Positions 30,924-42,355 are shown, numbered from the stretch's first letter. The stretch is DNA of 64,000 nucleotides from Mixia osmundae IAM 14324 (GCF_000708205.1 NW_014575550.1:186001-250000); one strand, 5' to 3'. The notes: generated from the sequence alone by a model not told the origin. A program made the numbers and translations.

Positions 30924-32162
30924 GTGGCACGCGTCTTGATCGATTTATCGGCGCTTCAGCGGGCAAAACGCTGGCGTACAATGTCATCACATGAGAGCCA
31001 TCAGCTTGAGCGACTTTGCTCGCAAACTCAATGCTGCCCTCGGCTCGCATCAGCACGTGCGCGCTCTCGGTTGGTGCACGAGCTCCTGTCAGCTGATAGC
31101 GCTGAGGAAGTCTGTTCACGAGCAGGCGTTGCTCTGTCCGGGGGACCAGATTCGATGTGCCTACTCGACCTACTTCGTCGGCTTGATCGATACGATATCT
31201 ATGCTCTCACCATCGATCATCGCCTGAGACCAGAAAGCACTCAGGAGGCTCAGACCGTCAGGCGGGTCGTTGACGCCTTGCGTCGACTGAGCAGCCAACG
31301 AAGACTCGAGCATGACATTGTCAGCATTCCCTGGGGATCACCGAGCTTCCCTCTACGACCGACAGCACGTCAGAAGAACGCCGAGACGCTGGCACGACAG
31401 GCACGGTTGACGCTGTTCAATGCTCATCTGGCAAGATTCAACCTCGATCATCTGCTCCTTGCTCACCATCTTGACGATCAGATAGAAGGTGCACTCATGC
31501 GCCAGGGTACTCACAGTGATCTGCATGCTGCCACGGCCGGCTGGGATCCAGCGGCACTCGGCAACGTGTTGATGAAGCCTTCGAGCTCGCTCCCTTGCGG
31601 CAGTCATACCGTCATTCGACCTCTGCTTGACTACCACAAATCTCAGATACTAGCGACTTGCACCGAAAATCGTGTGGCATACGTCGTCGATCCTTCGAAT
31701 GCCATAGCAGCGTTCACTCGACGGAATGAGCTGCGTGAAAAGATCAAAGCGTTTGATCTGGCCGGCAGTATTTCGGGTCCCCGTGCTTCCCTCGCTGCAT
31801 GGACGCAAAGGCTTTCATCAAGGTCAAGCATGATGTCGGAGAAGCGAGACATGCTGTATGCACAACTTGTATCCGTCTCGACGGAGGACGATCTGTTGTT
31901 GCGCTTGCCTCAGCGACCCATAGCGCCCTCTCGCCGCCGGCATCTACTTAGGCGCATCTTGGCGAGCTTCTCGGATCGATCGACTCGGGGCATACGTTAC
32001 GCCGAGCTTGCAGCGCTGTCCGAAGTCGTCTTTGGTTGGTCCCTGGCATCCCGCAATCGCCTTCGGCGTAGTAGCGCTTTCGATACCATCTGGACGCGCA
32101 CCAAAGCAGGTTGGACTGTTACGAAAGCCACACGTAAAGCACAGCAGACGAGCTGTAATTGA
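30924..32162 (+). CDS. PP-loop ATPase of the tRNA(Ile)-lysidine synthetase (TilS) family, about 393-412 aa
   Basis: Single exon. The PP-loop GVALSGGPDSMCLLDLL, IYALTIDHRLRPES and DHLLLAHHLDDQIEGALMRQ are TilS landmarks; then VIRPLLDYHKSQILATC and VDPSNAIAAFTRRNELRE match the N-terminal synthetase domain. TilS makes lysidine at C34 of tRNA-Ile(CAU) in bacteria and organelles; a fungal nuclear gene would presumably serve mitochondria, though this is inference and the substrate may differ. The start is uncertain: the ATG at 30924 or the one at 30981 (MSSHESHQLERL). The N-terminus has Arg and Ser but no clear presequence. Confidence 0.8.
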   Translation: MARVLIDLSALQRAKRWRTMSSHESHQLERLCSQTQCCPRLASARARSRLVHELLSADSAEEVCSRAGVALSGGPDSMCLLDLLRRLDRYDIYALTIDHRLRPESTQEAQTVRRVVDALRRLSSQRRLEHDIVSIPWGSPSFPLRPTARQKNAETLARQARLTLFNAHLARFNLDHLLLAHHLDDQIEGALMRQGTHSDLHAATAGWDPAALGNVLMKPSSSLPCGSHTVIRPLLDYHKSQILATCTENRVAYVVDPSNAIAAFTRRNELREKIKAFDLAGSISGPRASLAAWTQRLSSRSSMMSEKRDMLYAQLVSVSTEDDLLLRLPQRPIAPSRRRHLLRRILASFSDRSTRGIRYAELAALSEVVFGWSLASRNRLRRSSAFDTIWTRTKAGWTVTKATRKAQQTSCN

Positions 32163-32237
32163 CGATGGTGTTGCATGCATCGAGATACGTGGTACAACAT
32201 GGAGCAACAACATGCAAGCCATGGTGCGAGATAGAGC

Positions 32238-33094
32238 CTACAGGACTCGTTTAGAAAGCGAGGTGTAGCCGCCCCGCTTCGCGTTCGTGATGCCCTGAAT
32301 GAGCTCAATTTCACCGTCCTTCTCAACAGCATACTTTGCGCTGCCGAGCATGGTCGGCGCAGTATTGACGTAGATGGTTTCCCAGTTCTCAGCGGGAATC
32401 ACCAGGGTCTCGTGCATGATCGACAGGTGCTTCATTGCTTCGTGATCGCGATTCCACCAGTCCCATGCTGCCTTGTGATGCCCGCTATGTGCAAATTTCT
32501 GCAAGGCTTCGAGGGATTTGAAGTACATGACAAAGAGCATCGTGCTATTCGTGTCTCGTTCGCTGCCCATGAAGCTCGAGCTGCTCAACACTAAGCAAAG
32601 ACGTCAGGAAGATGCTGTCAGAGCTAAGAAGCTTGCTCACAGCCGTTCGTCGCGCGGTTTTTGGAGAGATCCTCCATCATGGCGGTCATGTAGCCGCCCA
32701 TCTTGCCAAAGTACCGATCAGCAATGCCGAGAGGGCTATTGTTGCGCATGGCGAGGTGCAAGCAGACGATGTCTCCGCTGGCTTGACTCGTGCTCAGACC
32801 GCCTGTCTCGTCTGGCATGGCAGCCATCGTTCGGCCAGGTAAAGCTCCTGCTGCGTGCTCGTTCGGCAGAAAGCCTGCGGCGACCAGTATCGTCTTCGCA
32901 ATGAGCACGGCAGTGATAAGTAGAGCAGGTATGCAGACGGTCCGAGCAGGCAAGCCGGTCATGACGACGCAAGACTGCAACGCGCTGCCCAGTAGTATCC
33001 ATGTAGTGGTCTTGAAGTTATTTCGGACGATGGAGTTGTTCACAATCGCTACTGTAGGCATGAAGGCGTGGAAGCCAAGCTCGCTTGCTGTCAT
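32238..33094 (-). CDS. Membrane-anchored DUF4188 (monooxygenase-like) protein, 268 aa
   Basis: Exons 33094-32641 and 32590-32238 over a 50-bp intron. An N-terminal part with two to three hydrophobic segments (TTTWILLGSALQSCVVMTGL, IPALLITAVLIAKTILVAAG) is followed by LPGRTMAAMPDE, DIVCLHLAMRNNSPLG, MGGYMTAMMEDL, and after the intron by YFKSLEALQKFAHSGHHKAA, WDWWNRDHEAMKHLSIMHE and WETIYVNTAPTMLG. This matches the DUF4188 ferredoxin-like fold seen in many fungal proteins. Biochemical role unknown. The start was put at the first ATG of the frame; an upstream part could be missing. Confidence 0.7.
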
Positions 33095-33322
33095 GACGGC
33101 CGCAAGGGACAGGAACACAGCTTTATATAGGCAGCAAGAAGGTGCGGAGCATGCAGAAGGGATACCCACTCGAGCGAGCTCGGTCGATTTCGGCGATGCG
33201 GCCACGGGACGCGGCACGTGCACGATACTCAACACGAGCCTAATTACGCGAGCTCGATGCGAGCCTTTGGGGCGTCATTGCGTAGTCAGGAAAGTATGTA
33301 TCTATGCACAACAAGGCAGTCA

Positions 33323-35451
33323 TTATGACAGAAAGGGTGACAGATCGAGATCGCGGCCAAAGTCGCGAACGATAATCTTCTTATCCGCTGATACGCTGAT
33401 GATGCGGCCCAAATCGACATACAGTGAGAATACGAGGGAATTGTGCGCTTTGCTGAACGTGCTGACCCGCGTATCCTCATCAGCCGAAGCGTGAGGATTC
33501 CAGATGGTGATGCCGCCGTCGTAACCGGCAGAGACGAGAAAATTGCCGCCGGGTGCAAAGGCAAGTGCGCGGACGAGATCGACATGGCCGCCAGTTAAGA
33601 CATTTAGACACTCGCCAGTCGAAGCGGACCATATCCTGACAGTCTCGTCGTTGCTGCCACTTGCGATGAGATCGCCGTGCCAAGAGACAGATGCGAGACC
33701 GCGTTCGTGACCCTTGAATTGACGAACCGTCTGGCCTGAAGCCAGATCCCAGAGGCGCAAGGAGCAGTCGCCGCTAGCCGAGACAGCCTGATTGCCTTGC
33801 AGCCCCAGCGCATTGACGGGCCCTGCGCGAGCTTCTGTCAGCGTAGATCTCGCGCATGCGCCACAATGTTACCTGAATGGCCATGTAGGGTTCGAACGTG
33901 AGAACCCGTAGCACGACACCATAGCTTCAGTGTGGCGTCTTTGCTGCAGCTGATGAGTTTCGAGTCGTCAAAGCGTAGATCGAGAACACCGAGGGCATGT
34001 CCCGACAAGACGCTCTTGACTTTGCCCGTGCTGAGGGACCATACGCGGATAAGACCATCCGACGATCCAGAGATGAGCTCGAGGTTGTCATACTGCAAGC
34101 AGAGGACTGATGCAGTGTGACCCTTGAGGATGCGCTTCGTAGCACCAGTACGTGCATCCCAAACTCTGATGGTTTGATCCCTTGAACCTGTGACGATGAG
34201 GTCATCGCTAGCTTGAATGGTGTAGATGCCATCTGCGTGGCCTCGAAGTGTCTGGGTGGTACAGTCACCGCTCTGCCACCGCTTTTGCAACAGATAGCGA
34301 TCGTGAAAGAGCTTCTGCCAATCGAGTCTCGTAGAAGAAGCCGGCGACTTGGCTGCATCGAGCGCACTCAAGTCGAAAGAGGCTCGTGATGCACGTGATG
34401 CTCGCTTGAGCTCCATAGAAGAGCGCAGCGGCGTGAGCGAGAGGGAGGCCATACTTTGACGTCGGCTACGCGAAGATCCTTCACTTGCGAGCTCGACGAC
34501 GCGGGATGAACGGTGGCTGACCATGGAGATTGGTCGGTTTGTCGAATGCAGGGAGATACTCGAGATGCTATCGACCAAGTCTGACAGCCTCCTTGAGAGG
34601 ATCGAAGTGCGGTGTGAACGTATTGTTTCTGCTGCTGACGAAGGCGGATAAGCATAAGACATGCGGGAGCTCTCGATGAGTTCCGGACGGATCTTCCAGT
34701 GCGGTTGCTCGTCAAACTTGAGCTTCCATAGATATGGCGTCGATACGAGCTTTTCCCAGCTTTTGCAGACTAGCCTGGCAGTGCACAGTGTTTCAAGATC
34801 GAGCAGACTGAGCGTGTGAAGAGCGATTTCGAGTGGCATCGCATTGAGCAAATCTGCGATTAAGTCAGCCGGCTTTGGTTTGTACATCATCGACATACCA
34901 AGACGCACGGCAAGGTCGAAGAGGTCGACGGCTTCGTCGCGCGAAGTGAGGTCATCCGTCATATCGCGAGCCTCATCCTCGATATGAAGAGGATAGGAGT
35001 CTGCTACGGAAAGTGCCGAGGTTCTCTTTGACCAACGAGACAGGGGCATGAGGAAGCCAGAGATGCGGCGCATTCGCTTGGCATGAACGATGGAAGAACT
35101 AGCGAGGCTAGAGAAAGACGCGAGTGACTCTTGGCTACGCCCAGCGCGAAGCGTGGATGTCGACATGGATGAGCTCGAGCTCGTGGACAGCATGGAGATG
35201 GAAGAAGCCTGGCGTTGCAGGATGCGAATGCCGCGTGGACCAGCCGGCCGGACTGTGCCTTCGCTTGCATCATCTGCTACATCGTTGGGCGGCGATACAG
35301 AGAGTTGCAAGGAGGAGCGACTGGCGAATCCGGCCAGCGATAGGCGACCAAAGGTACGACTCTGTGACTTTCGACGGTTCAGTGTTGGCGCAGAGCTGCC
35401 TTCGGTCTGGATAGACGCTTGCGACCTGAAGGCCTGTGAAGCGCCGTACAT
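33323..35451 (-). CDS. F-box/WD40-repeat protein, SCF substrate receptor, 696 aa
   Basis: Exons 35451-33873 and 33834-33323, joined over an unusually short 38-bp intron (GTAACA...CTGACAG) whose removal is needed to keep the seventh-repeat region in frame. A Ser-rich N-terminus precedes an F-box (NAMPLEIALHTLSLLDLETL, CTARLVCKSWEKLV). After a Ser/Arg linker come WD repeats: TLRGHADGIYTIQ, GSRDQTIRVWDARTG, ILKGHTASVLCL, GSSDGLIRVWSLSTG, VLSGHALGVLDL, CSKDATLKLWCRATG, then LRLWDLASGQTVRQFKGHE, GSNDETVRIWSAST. The architecture is that of Met30/Cdc4/Fbw7-like receptors, but I cannot assign an orthologue. Confidence 0.9.
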
Positions 35452-35736
35452 TGCACAAAAGATTTGCTGAGGATTACAAGTGATGCGAAAGCGAGCGTAG
35501 GACCGAAATTGTCGTGGAAGACGAAGAAGGCAGAGAGGAGAGCGTCTTCGGCTGAGAAGCGTCTGTGCTTTCGAGATGCGGCAAAGCGCGGAAGAAGGTG
35601 GTCAAAGCGCAGCCTTTCGGCCACGCGAGGATTCATGCGAGTTGATGTATTAAATCACGGACATGGCAGATCACGCTGATTGTATGCCGTGACGGGCAGA
35701 GGCGCTGGTCTCTGACGAGACGTGGTAGGAAGAGCA

Positions 35737-36665
35737 ATGACAGAAATGCAAAGCGTGCAAAAGGCGTTCCAAGCATTCGTCGATCGGCGCAAGCCGCTCA
35801 GAGTGACTGCACTTGCTGGTGCTGGCCTCTCTGCAGCCTCTGGCAAGTTGAGCGTACTCACGGAGACCATGCAGCTGAACAAAACCTGAAGGAATTCCGA
35901 CGTTTCGAGGCGCAGGCGGCTTGTGGAGGACTTTTGATGCCATGTCGCTTGCTACGCCAGAAGCTTTTGAAGCAGATCCCAGCCGCGCTTGGCTTTTCTA
36001 CGAATACAGGAGGCGCAAGGCTGCTGCTTCGTCGCCCAACGCGGCACACTTGGCTCTCGCCCAGTTGGCGGCCAGACAGCCCGAATTCACTCTGATCACG
36101 CAGAACGTTGATGGTCTCTCGGGGCGAGCGATGCAAGAAGAGGCCTCAGCACGCATCCTCGAGATGCACGGCTCGATATTTCGCGTCAAGTGCACCAGAT
36201 GTCAAGACACGCATGTGAACACAAAGATGCCCATTTGCGATGCTCTAGCAGACGCAGAGTTTTACATAGATCCCAGCGTGCCCGAGCCAAAGATTCCAGC
36301 AGAAGAGCTGCCCCGCTGCGAGCGCGTCCGAAGAGGCAAGTCATGCGGTGGACTCTTGAGACCGGGAGTCGTTTGGTTTGGCGAAATGCCAGAACACCTC
36401 GATGAGATTGACGATGTGCTGCGTCGGACCGATCTTCTACTTGTCGTAGGCACCTCTTCTGTCGTGCGTCGGATACGATCCATCATTGCAGAGGCTGATG
36501 GTCTCGCAGGTCTACCCGGCCGCGTCATTTGCGGCCAGAGCGCAAGCTGGCGGTGCCAAGATTGCAGTGTTCAATCTTGAGGCAGCTCCCGGGGACGAGG
36601 AGGCAGATTTTCTCTTCCGAGGCCCATGTGAGGAATCGCTTCCGAAAGCTTTAGCGAGTGTCTGA
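35737..36665 (+). CDS. Sirtuin, class III (SIRT5-like NAD-dependent deacylase), 277 aa
   Basis: Exons 35737-35842, 35892-36463, 36510-36665. NAD site [14 protein letters not shown] and IPTFRG, split by intron 1; [11 protein letters not shown]; catalytic His in ILEMHGSIF; zinc ligands CTRC and [40 protein letters not shown]. The residues FYEYRRRKA contain the Tyr-x-x-Arg pair that in SIRT5 binds succinyl or malonyl groups, so desuccinylase or demalonylase activity is likely. Intron 1 (35843-35891) has a GC donor with the GCAAGT consensus. Starts MTEM; the second Met four codons on is an alternative start. Confidence 0.9.
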
Positions 36666-36667
36666 GC

Positions 36668-37434
36668 TCAAACCGTTTTCTGCCTGTTGTAAGCGAGTCG
36701 TCTCGAAGTCTGCCAAGTATGCACAATCAGCAGCAAAGTCGCGAAGAAGATGACGATGGTCTGCGTTGAGCGAATGAACGCGAGGTCAGTCATATCGCCC
36801 AAGGGAACAGCAACGCTCATTTGGTCGCCGATGCACTGGATGTCGCGCACTTTGTGTGTGCTACTTCCTGCAAGCCCGGCATCTGCTCAGTCAGATCATT
36901 TGCAGACATAGACAGTCTTGACATACCTGTCATAGACGTATCAGGTTCCGCAAGCGGTCGAGTACACATCCACTGCACGCGCGGCAAAGGCACGGTGATC
37001 TCGTTGGCAATGCTGCCAGTACTGCTCGCGGGCAGGTAGCGCATGTGCAGTGGTATAGCGACTGTGGCAGAGCTCGCGCATTGCTTCTCAGTCGTAGCAA
37101 CAGGGCCCAGTTTGATGTACACAGCCGAAGTTGGCTTGAGCCCTCCGCGTTTTGTCAAGCTACCGTTGCGAGTCTCGTACGACATCAGCGGCGCTTCTAG
37201 CTCTATCTCGCCCACGGTTTGCATGTGAAGTATTCCAGCTCCTCCGGCTCGACCGAGAGGCAGCTTCTGTCGCAATTCGTACGGGTCGAGGATGAGGCGA
37301 GCATGATCTTTTGGACGCAACTCGAGTGATATCTCGAAAGTGCAAGCCGTGTCTGCGGCTGCTGATCCGCACAAAGCGACCTCAAGCTCCGTATGAAAGC
37401 CGTGGACGTTGATCAGGCGGCCGGAACAGCTCAT
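36668..37434 (-). CDS. PIG-X/Pbn1-like subunit of GPI mannosyltransferase I, 235 aa
   Basis: ER membrane protein that stabilises the first mannosyltransferase of GPI-anchor synthesis. Exons 37434-36927 and 36867-36668 (59-bp intron). Landmarks: NVHGFHTELEVAL near the N-terminus, ARLILDPYELRQKLPLGR, GEIELEAPLMSYE, VAIPLHMRYLPASS, ITVPLPRVQWMCTRP, and a single C-terminal membrane segment (TIVIFFATLLLIVHTW) with a short basic tail. The layout, a lumenal beta-domain then one membrane helix, fits PIG-X. No signal peptide is visible, so a short upstream exon may be missing. Stop codons of this gene and the sirtuin are only a few bases apart (convergent). Confidence 0.7.
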
Positions 37435-37863
37435 GAGCGCTGAGCGTACGGGTGGCCACGATGCGTCTGGGCCGGCTATCCGCGCATTGGTGGCAAGAAA
37501 GTAGTCACCACTGTCAACACGTCAATCGTCAGTACTCCTGTCCGGACCAGATTCCTCCGATCACATCCGGGATCCCTCGTGATGAGCCCATCTCGACACA
37601 CTGCGCAATGTCTGCAATCACAGCTATGCTCTTTCATCGACGGCCACTTTGAGTCGCATCTGCACGAGATGATCCGAGAACACGGGTGGCTCCCACCGAG
37701 CGTTGCCTGACAAGACTGATCTAGCGCACGCAATTCATCTGTGCATATGCATCTGTACCGAGGACAGGCTTCTCTCGGCGCGTCAAGCAACGTAGACATG
37801 ACCTTGCTTTCAACGTCAGCGTTCCCCCTGCAGACACACACTCATTAGACAGCAAGGCAAACA
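37435..37863. other. Intergenic, divergent promoter region
   Basis: Between the PIG-X-like start and the next plus-strand gene. Nothing recognised apart from chance open frames. Confidence 0.5.
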
Positions 37864-39644
37864 ATGGGCCTACTCAAGAGACCGTCACTGACTTCTCTCG
37901 TCCTTCGCAAGTCCCAAGGGAGTACATCCGAGCTGTTCGGATTGTCCGTGCCTTCACAGCAGATTTCAACATCGTCACATGACATAGCAGTCAATTCTGC
38001 GACTCCTGCTCCACACACTCCGCCAAGCTACGTCGGTGGTCGTGCAGTCAATGAGGGCACAGCGTCAGCAGACTCCGGCCCGAACCTCGACGAGCACTTC
38101 GCGTCGCCGCCCACTTCGATCCTCCGCACCAGCACAAACTTTGCTAGTCCAGTCTTTGTTCCAAAGAGCTTCAGCCTACCGATCAATCTCAGCTCTCTCG
38201 CACAGCTGAACGACGATGGAGAGCCCTTTTCTGGGCCAGGTGAGTCGGATCAAGCCACGCCTCGGCTCGAGGCTGCTACGCCAAAGATCACACTTGAGCC
38301 CGACGCTCACGACGTTTCTCAATCAGGTGATGTCGCCACGTCTGGGTGCAATGCTGCCGAGCATCAGATCACGGATACGCTGCCGGTTGGCCAGCGGGTT
38401 GGATTGGGTTTGCTGCTGCCGCCCCATATTGCTCATCGTATCCAAGGCGGTTCTCTGTCGCCTGCACCGTCGATTCTCCCTGGTCGCATCTCGGCTTCTT
38501 CGGATGACGTCGAAGACCACGAAACTACTGTCACTGGCGATCCGACGAGCCACATCCGCTGGTTGGCCAATCTCGCTGCAACTCGAGCCTCACCGACAGG
38601 CGAAGTACATCTGTCCGGACAGCAGGCCCAGAACACGACCTCACTCCTTGACGATGGCGCGGGCGCATCTGTCACGCGCTCACTCTCTGTCGGCGGCTCA
38701 CTCTCGACGCACCAGACGTCTGCGGATCTAGAGCAGCTCGTTGACTTTGAACCTGCCAAGGTATGTGTGAGCCGTGCATCAAGGTGGCAGCTCATGTTGT
38801 TATCCAGATTGCTATCCTTCATGCAAGACGTTCGCCGGAAATCCACTCTCTGCAGGCCAGTCATCACGGCAGCACCACTTCGCTCTCGAGTCACGGCACT
38901 TCTACGTCTTACGAGTTCTTCCGCACGCACCAGACGCAGGACAACGATCACGACGCACTCGTTCGCTACGAGGCCACACGCAGCGATGACCCCGGATGCA
39001 CACTCATCGGTGGCCGTCTCATCAATATTGATGGCAAGCCGAAATGCCCACGATCACCTCCCGCCTCAACGTCACCGGGGCCTCACGCACCGGACGACGT
39101 TAACACTCAAGGTCACGTCGCTCGTGCCTCAGACAGCTCGTTTGCCGCCGGACAAGCCCGAGCCGTCTATCATCTGGATACCTCGTTGCTTGCTTCACCT
39201 TTCAATCCACCTCGCTTTGGTCGTGGCGAGGTCAGCCAGGCGGCCAAAGAGATGCCAGTGCGCGCATGGCGCGACGAGCGGCCAGTCACGAAGGAGGAAT
39301 GGACTGCTGAGCGTACGTTCCAAGAGCGTCGTCTCGAGTCCGAACGCGTAGCCCGCGCTCAGCGCATCACGAGGCTCACTTCTCCACCTACGCATCGTCG
39401 CAACGCTACAGGTGGCTCTGACGCGCATCGACTGCTCGGCAGCTCAGGTGCAGGTCAATCACTCGATGCTCACAGAGGACCAGAACCTGCATTGGCCGTT
39501 CAGGACAATGCTACCTTGCATAGCGCCACCGTAGCCAATCCTCATCTCACTCGTTCGGCATCGATGTTCGCCAGATCAATCAACCTCACGCGCAAGGCTG
39601 CCAAGCGACTCAGCCTGACTGCATCGCCTGATCGAATCCTGTGA
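37864..39644 (+). CDS. Ser/Thr-rich hypothetical protein, 577 aa
   Basis: Exons 37864-38760 and 38808-39644, intron 47 bp with a GTATGT donor. The protein is largely disordered by composition, rich in Ser, Thr, Pro, Ala and His. Short distinctive pieces: MGLLKRPSLTSLVLRKS at the N-terminus, LGLLLPPHIAHRIQGG, GCTLIGGRLINIDGKPK, a charged helix EEWTAERTFQERRLESERVA, and a basic end FARSINLTRKAAKRLSL. No known domain recognised. A longer intron ending at 38864 would also stay in frame, so the start of exon 2 is uncertain. A cytoplasmic regulatory or scaffolding role is only a guess. Confidence 0.65.
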
Positions 39645-39977
39645 TACGTCCGAATGATCTCGTTACCTCCATTTCTTGTCACGCGATGTACTTGTCACGC
39701 GATGTACTGAAATGTCCATGCATTATCAGCCGCGAGCAACAGCTAACGACGGCGAAGTGCGATAAGAAAGTCGACGAGTGAAGTCGGTGGGCTCAAGAAA
39801 GTGCGAACTCGTTGGTTTCCCCCATATTGGCCCTTTGCGTGCAGAGGTCGTAATCGATGCGCGTTGGCTAGCGCCAGTGTACAGTATGCTGATGATGTCA
39901 TGAGTTTTTGCTTCGGTTTTAATACGTTCTGCTCGAGCAAAAGTTAGCATTGATTTGTGTTGCAGGCCACATCAGAC
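39645..39977. other. Convergent 3' region, no gene recognised
   Basis: Lies between the stop codons of the Ser/Thr-rich gene and the aspartic protease. A direct repeat of CTTGTCACGCGATGTACT occurs at about 39677 and 39692. Open frames of 65-74 codons on the minus strand have no support. Confidence 0.5.
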
Positions 39978-42355
39978 TTACGGTGTGGCGAAGCCCACTC
40001 TCGAATTTGAGACATCAAAGACGGTATAAGCAGACCGCATGAAAGCTGCGCCCAGGATCCAGGTATCAAGCGATGCGCTGCCGACAATGGAGCCAACACA
40101 TTTGCCGTTGATGGTGGCAAATTGCATGTCGCTCTCCGCGACTGTTATCGCGGCGCCGACCGCAAATTGGAAGCTTGCTGCTACCTTTGTAGAGCATGGG
40201 TACGAGTAGTAGCCGGCTGCGCCTGCTACCGGCGCCGATCCTGGTACGGCCGCCCAGAATGCGCGCGCTTGATCGGCGGGAGCAAGGATGAGCGTCGTAC
40301 CCGAGTCGATGACTGCCAGTACACTGTAGCTACCTCCGACCTTCTTCGCGCTGGTCGTGGCTGTGATCTTGGGTAGTCGTACAGTCCAGAAACCAGAATT
40401 GCCGGCAACGTTGACGTAGCTGATCGATCCAGAGAATTTAGAAGGATCCACGCCGCCGACAGTCATTGATGACTGCGTGCCTGACTTTGTCCGCCCGAGC
40501 GCCATTGCAAAAATGTTGCTGGATAGCTGATGGGCAGCGATAACGTTCTGCATCCACGGCACCATGTTGCCGGTCGATAGGGCTTCGAAGCCAAGGCCGA
40601 GCAGACCAACGCCGGGTCCGGAGCTAAAGTCACCATCGAGCGAAGAGACTGCGCCGAAGGCTTGCGCGCTGTGCGATATGCCTGCAACTGCGACCGCGTC
40701 TGACATCCATGTGCCGGTCGTGGAGGTGCCGTCATTGTATGCGATCGAGAAGGTCTTCTTCAGGGATGCGCCAGTCGACGATTTGGCTGCAGCATATTTG
40801 CTGCCGGATGGACAGCCGCTGCCGCAGGCGCTCGACATGACCCACAGATCAGCCGATCCTCTGTCAGCATAGCTGCATCAGCACGGTGCATTCACGAGCC
40901 AACGAAGACCTACGTGTCGAATTGAACGGTAAATAGCTGAGGCGGCGTGCCGATCTGAACAATGCCATAGTAGGACATGTCATAATTTGCCGATCCACCG
41001 ACGACGTCCTGTAGCTGCATCACCGTGTTACTGCGCGTCTTGCTTGCAGTCACCGCGTGCGATGCCGACGAGCCCGAGCTTGTCTTCTTGGTACTAGACG
41101 CGGACGACTTCTTCGTAGCCGTCGTATCGCCCTTCTTGGTCGCTGATGCGCCTGCCTTGTTCGCCGCGATCACGGTAGCCTTGTGCTTGCTCGACTTGGA
41201 CTTTTTCTGCGAGGTCTTGCGCTGTGTCTTTCGGTGTTTTGCTGACACTTTCCTCGCGACCACAGGCGATCGGTTTGACTTGTGTGAATGCTTGTGCGCG
41301 TGCGCCCTTGCTGCATGCTTTTTGTGTCGTCTGGCGGCGCGTTTATAGATAGACTGTTCGCTTTCATCGTCGTCGTCATCGGAGTCCTCGTCCGGATCAT
41401 ACGAGTCAGCATCACCATCATCCTCCTCGTCCTGCCGCTTCGACAAGCCGACAGACTTGAGTGCGCCCGAAATGCTATTTGCAGCATCGTGAATGAGCTT
41501 GCCAGCAGGTCCAGGAATCGAGCTATTGACATCGGGCAGATCGGATGCTTTGACTGCTCCGGACGGGCCTGCATTCGCTGCTTGCGAAAGGTTGGCCTTG
41601 TGAAGCGATCTGCTGACGGTCTCATTAGCCAGCGTGGTCACATTGCCCGCAGTGGGACTGGATGTGTTGTGAATACTGGTCGTGTTGATCGCGACCGTGT
41701 GATTGGCGTGATGGGTCGTGTTACTTGCGCTGGTCACATTGATCGCCGTGGTGTGATTGTTGGCAGCGCTCGACGTCGACGTAGTGTTGCTCGTTGTGCT
41801 CGAATTGCTCGGCATGGTAGAATTGGTGGGCAACGACGTATTGCTCGCAATGGTCGCATTGTTATTGGATTTGATCTGCGCCGTTGGAGGGGTCCAGGTG
41901 ACGTTGAGGTGTTGCGTGCCGTTAGACCACGTCACAGTCTGATTGTATTTGCCAACACTTTCGCCGGAGGAGCTGATCAGCGTCCGGTTAGGGCCGACAG
42001 AGACCAATTCTTTGACTGCGTTGACGACGAGGCCAGACTGACTGAGCTCGGCCTTGCTGACTGATATGCTTTGCGCGGTCGCGTTGGTAACTTCTGGCGC
42101 ACTGATGTTGCGGCCGTGCCACTTGCTTGCCATGACACCGCTCAGATTTGAGAGGGAAGCAGCATCGACGGCTGGCAAAATAACATCGCCATTGTTGTCC
42201 GTAAACGGATTGACAAAAGCATCTGAGCTTTGCCGAGCCAGGTTTTGGTGCAGCGGGATGACGAAAGGGCCACTGCCGGCCTGAGCAACGCCGACTAGAG
42301 CAGTGCAGATCAACAAAGCAACCCGGTTGCGGTTGACTTGCTTGCGCGAGGGCAT
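39978..42355 (-). CDS. Secreted pepsin-like aspartic protease with long Asn/Thr-rich and Lys/His-rich N-terminal region, 774 aa
   Basis: Exons 42355-40914 and 40860-39978 over a 53-bp intron that splits the first active-site motif. Signal peptide from MPSRKQVNRNRVALLICTAL. Residues about 110-270 are Asn/Ser/Thr-rich with many NxT/NxS sequons; then an acidic run (YDPDEDSDDDDDESEQS), KR dibasic sites and a Lys/His/Ala-rich basic region (RRHKKHAARAHAHKHSHKS). The protease part begins SYYGIVQIGTPPQLFTVQFD, with catalytic FDTGSADLWVM and AVIDSGTTLILAP, and LLGLGFEAL and DTWILGAAFMRSAYTVFD. Both catalytic Asp are present, so it is probably active. The pro-region is about 450 residues, far longer than in pepsin. 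An ATG 20 codons upstream (42415) is less likely because it precedes the signal peptide. Confidence 0.9.

Noticed and set aside
38761-38864. A 104-bp intron in the Ser/Thr-rich gene ending at CTCTGCAG
   Set aside because: In frame but much longer than the local norm; the acceptor at 38807 gives a typical 47-bp intron. Not excluded, only less likely.
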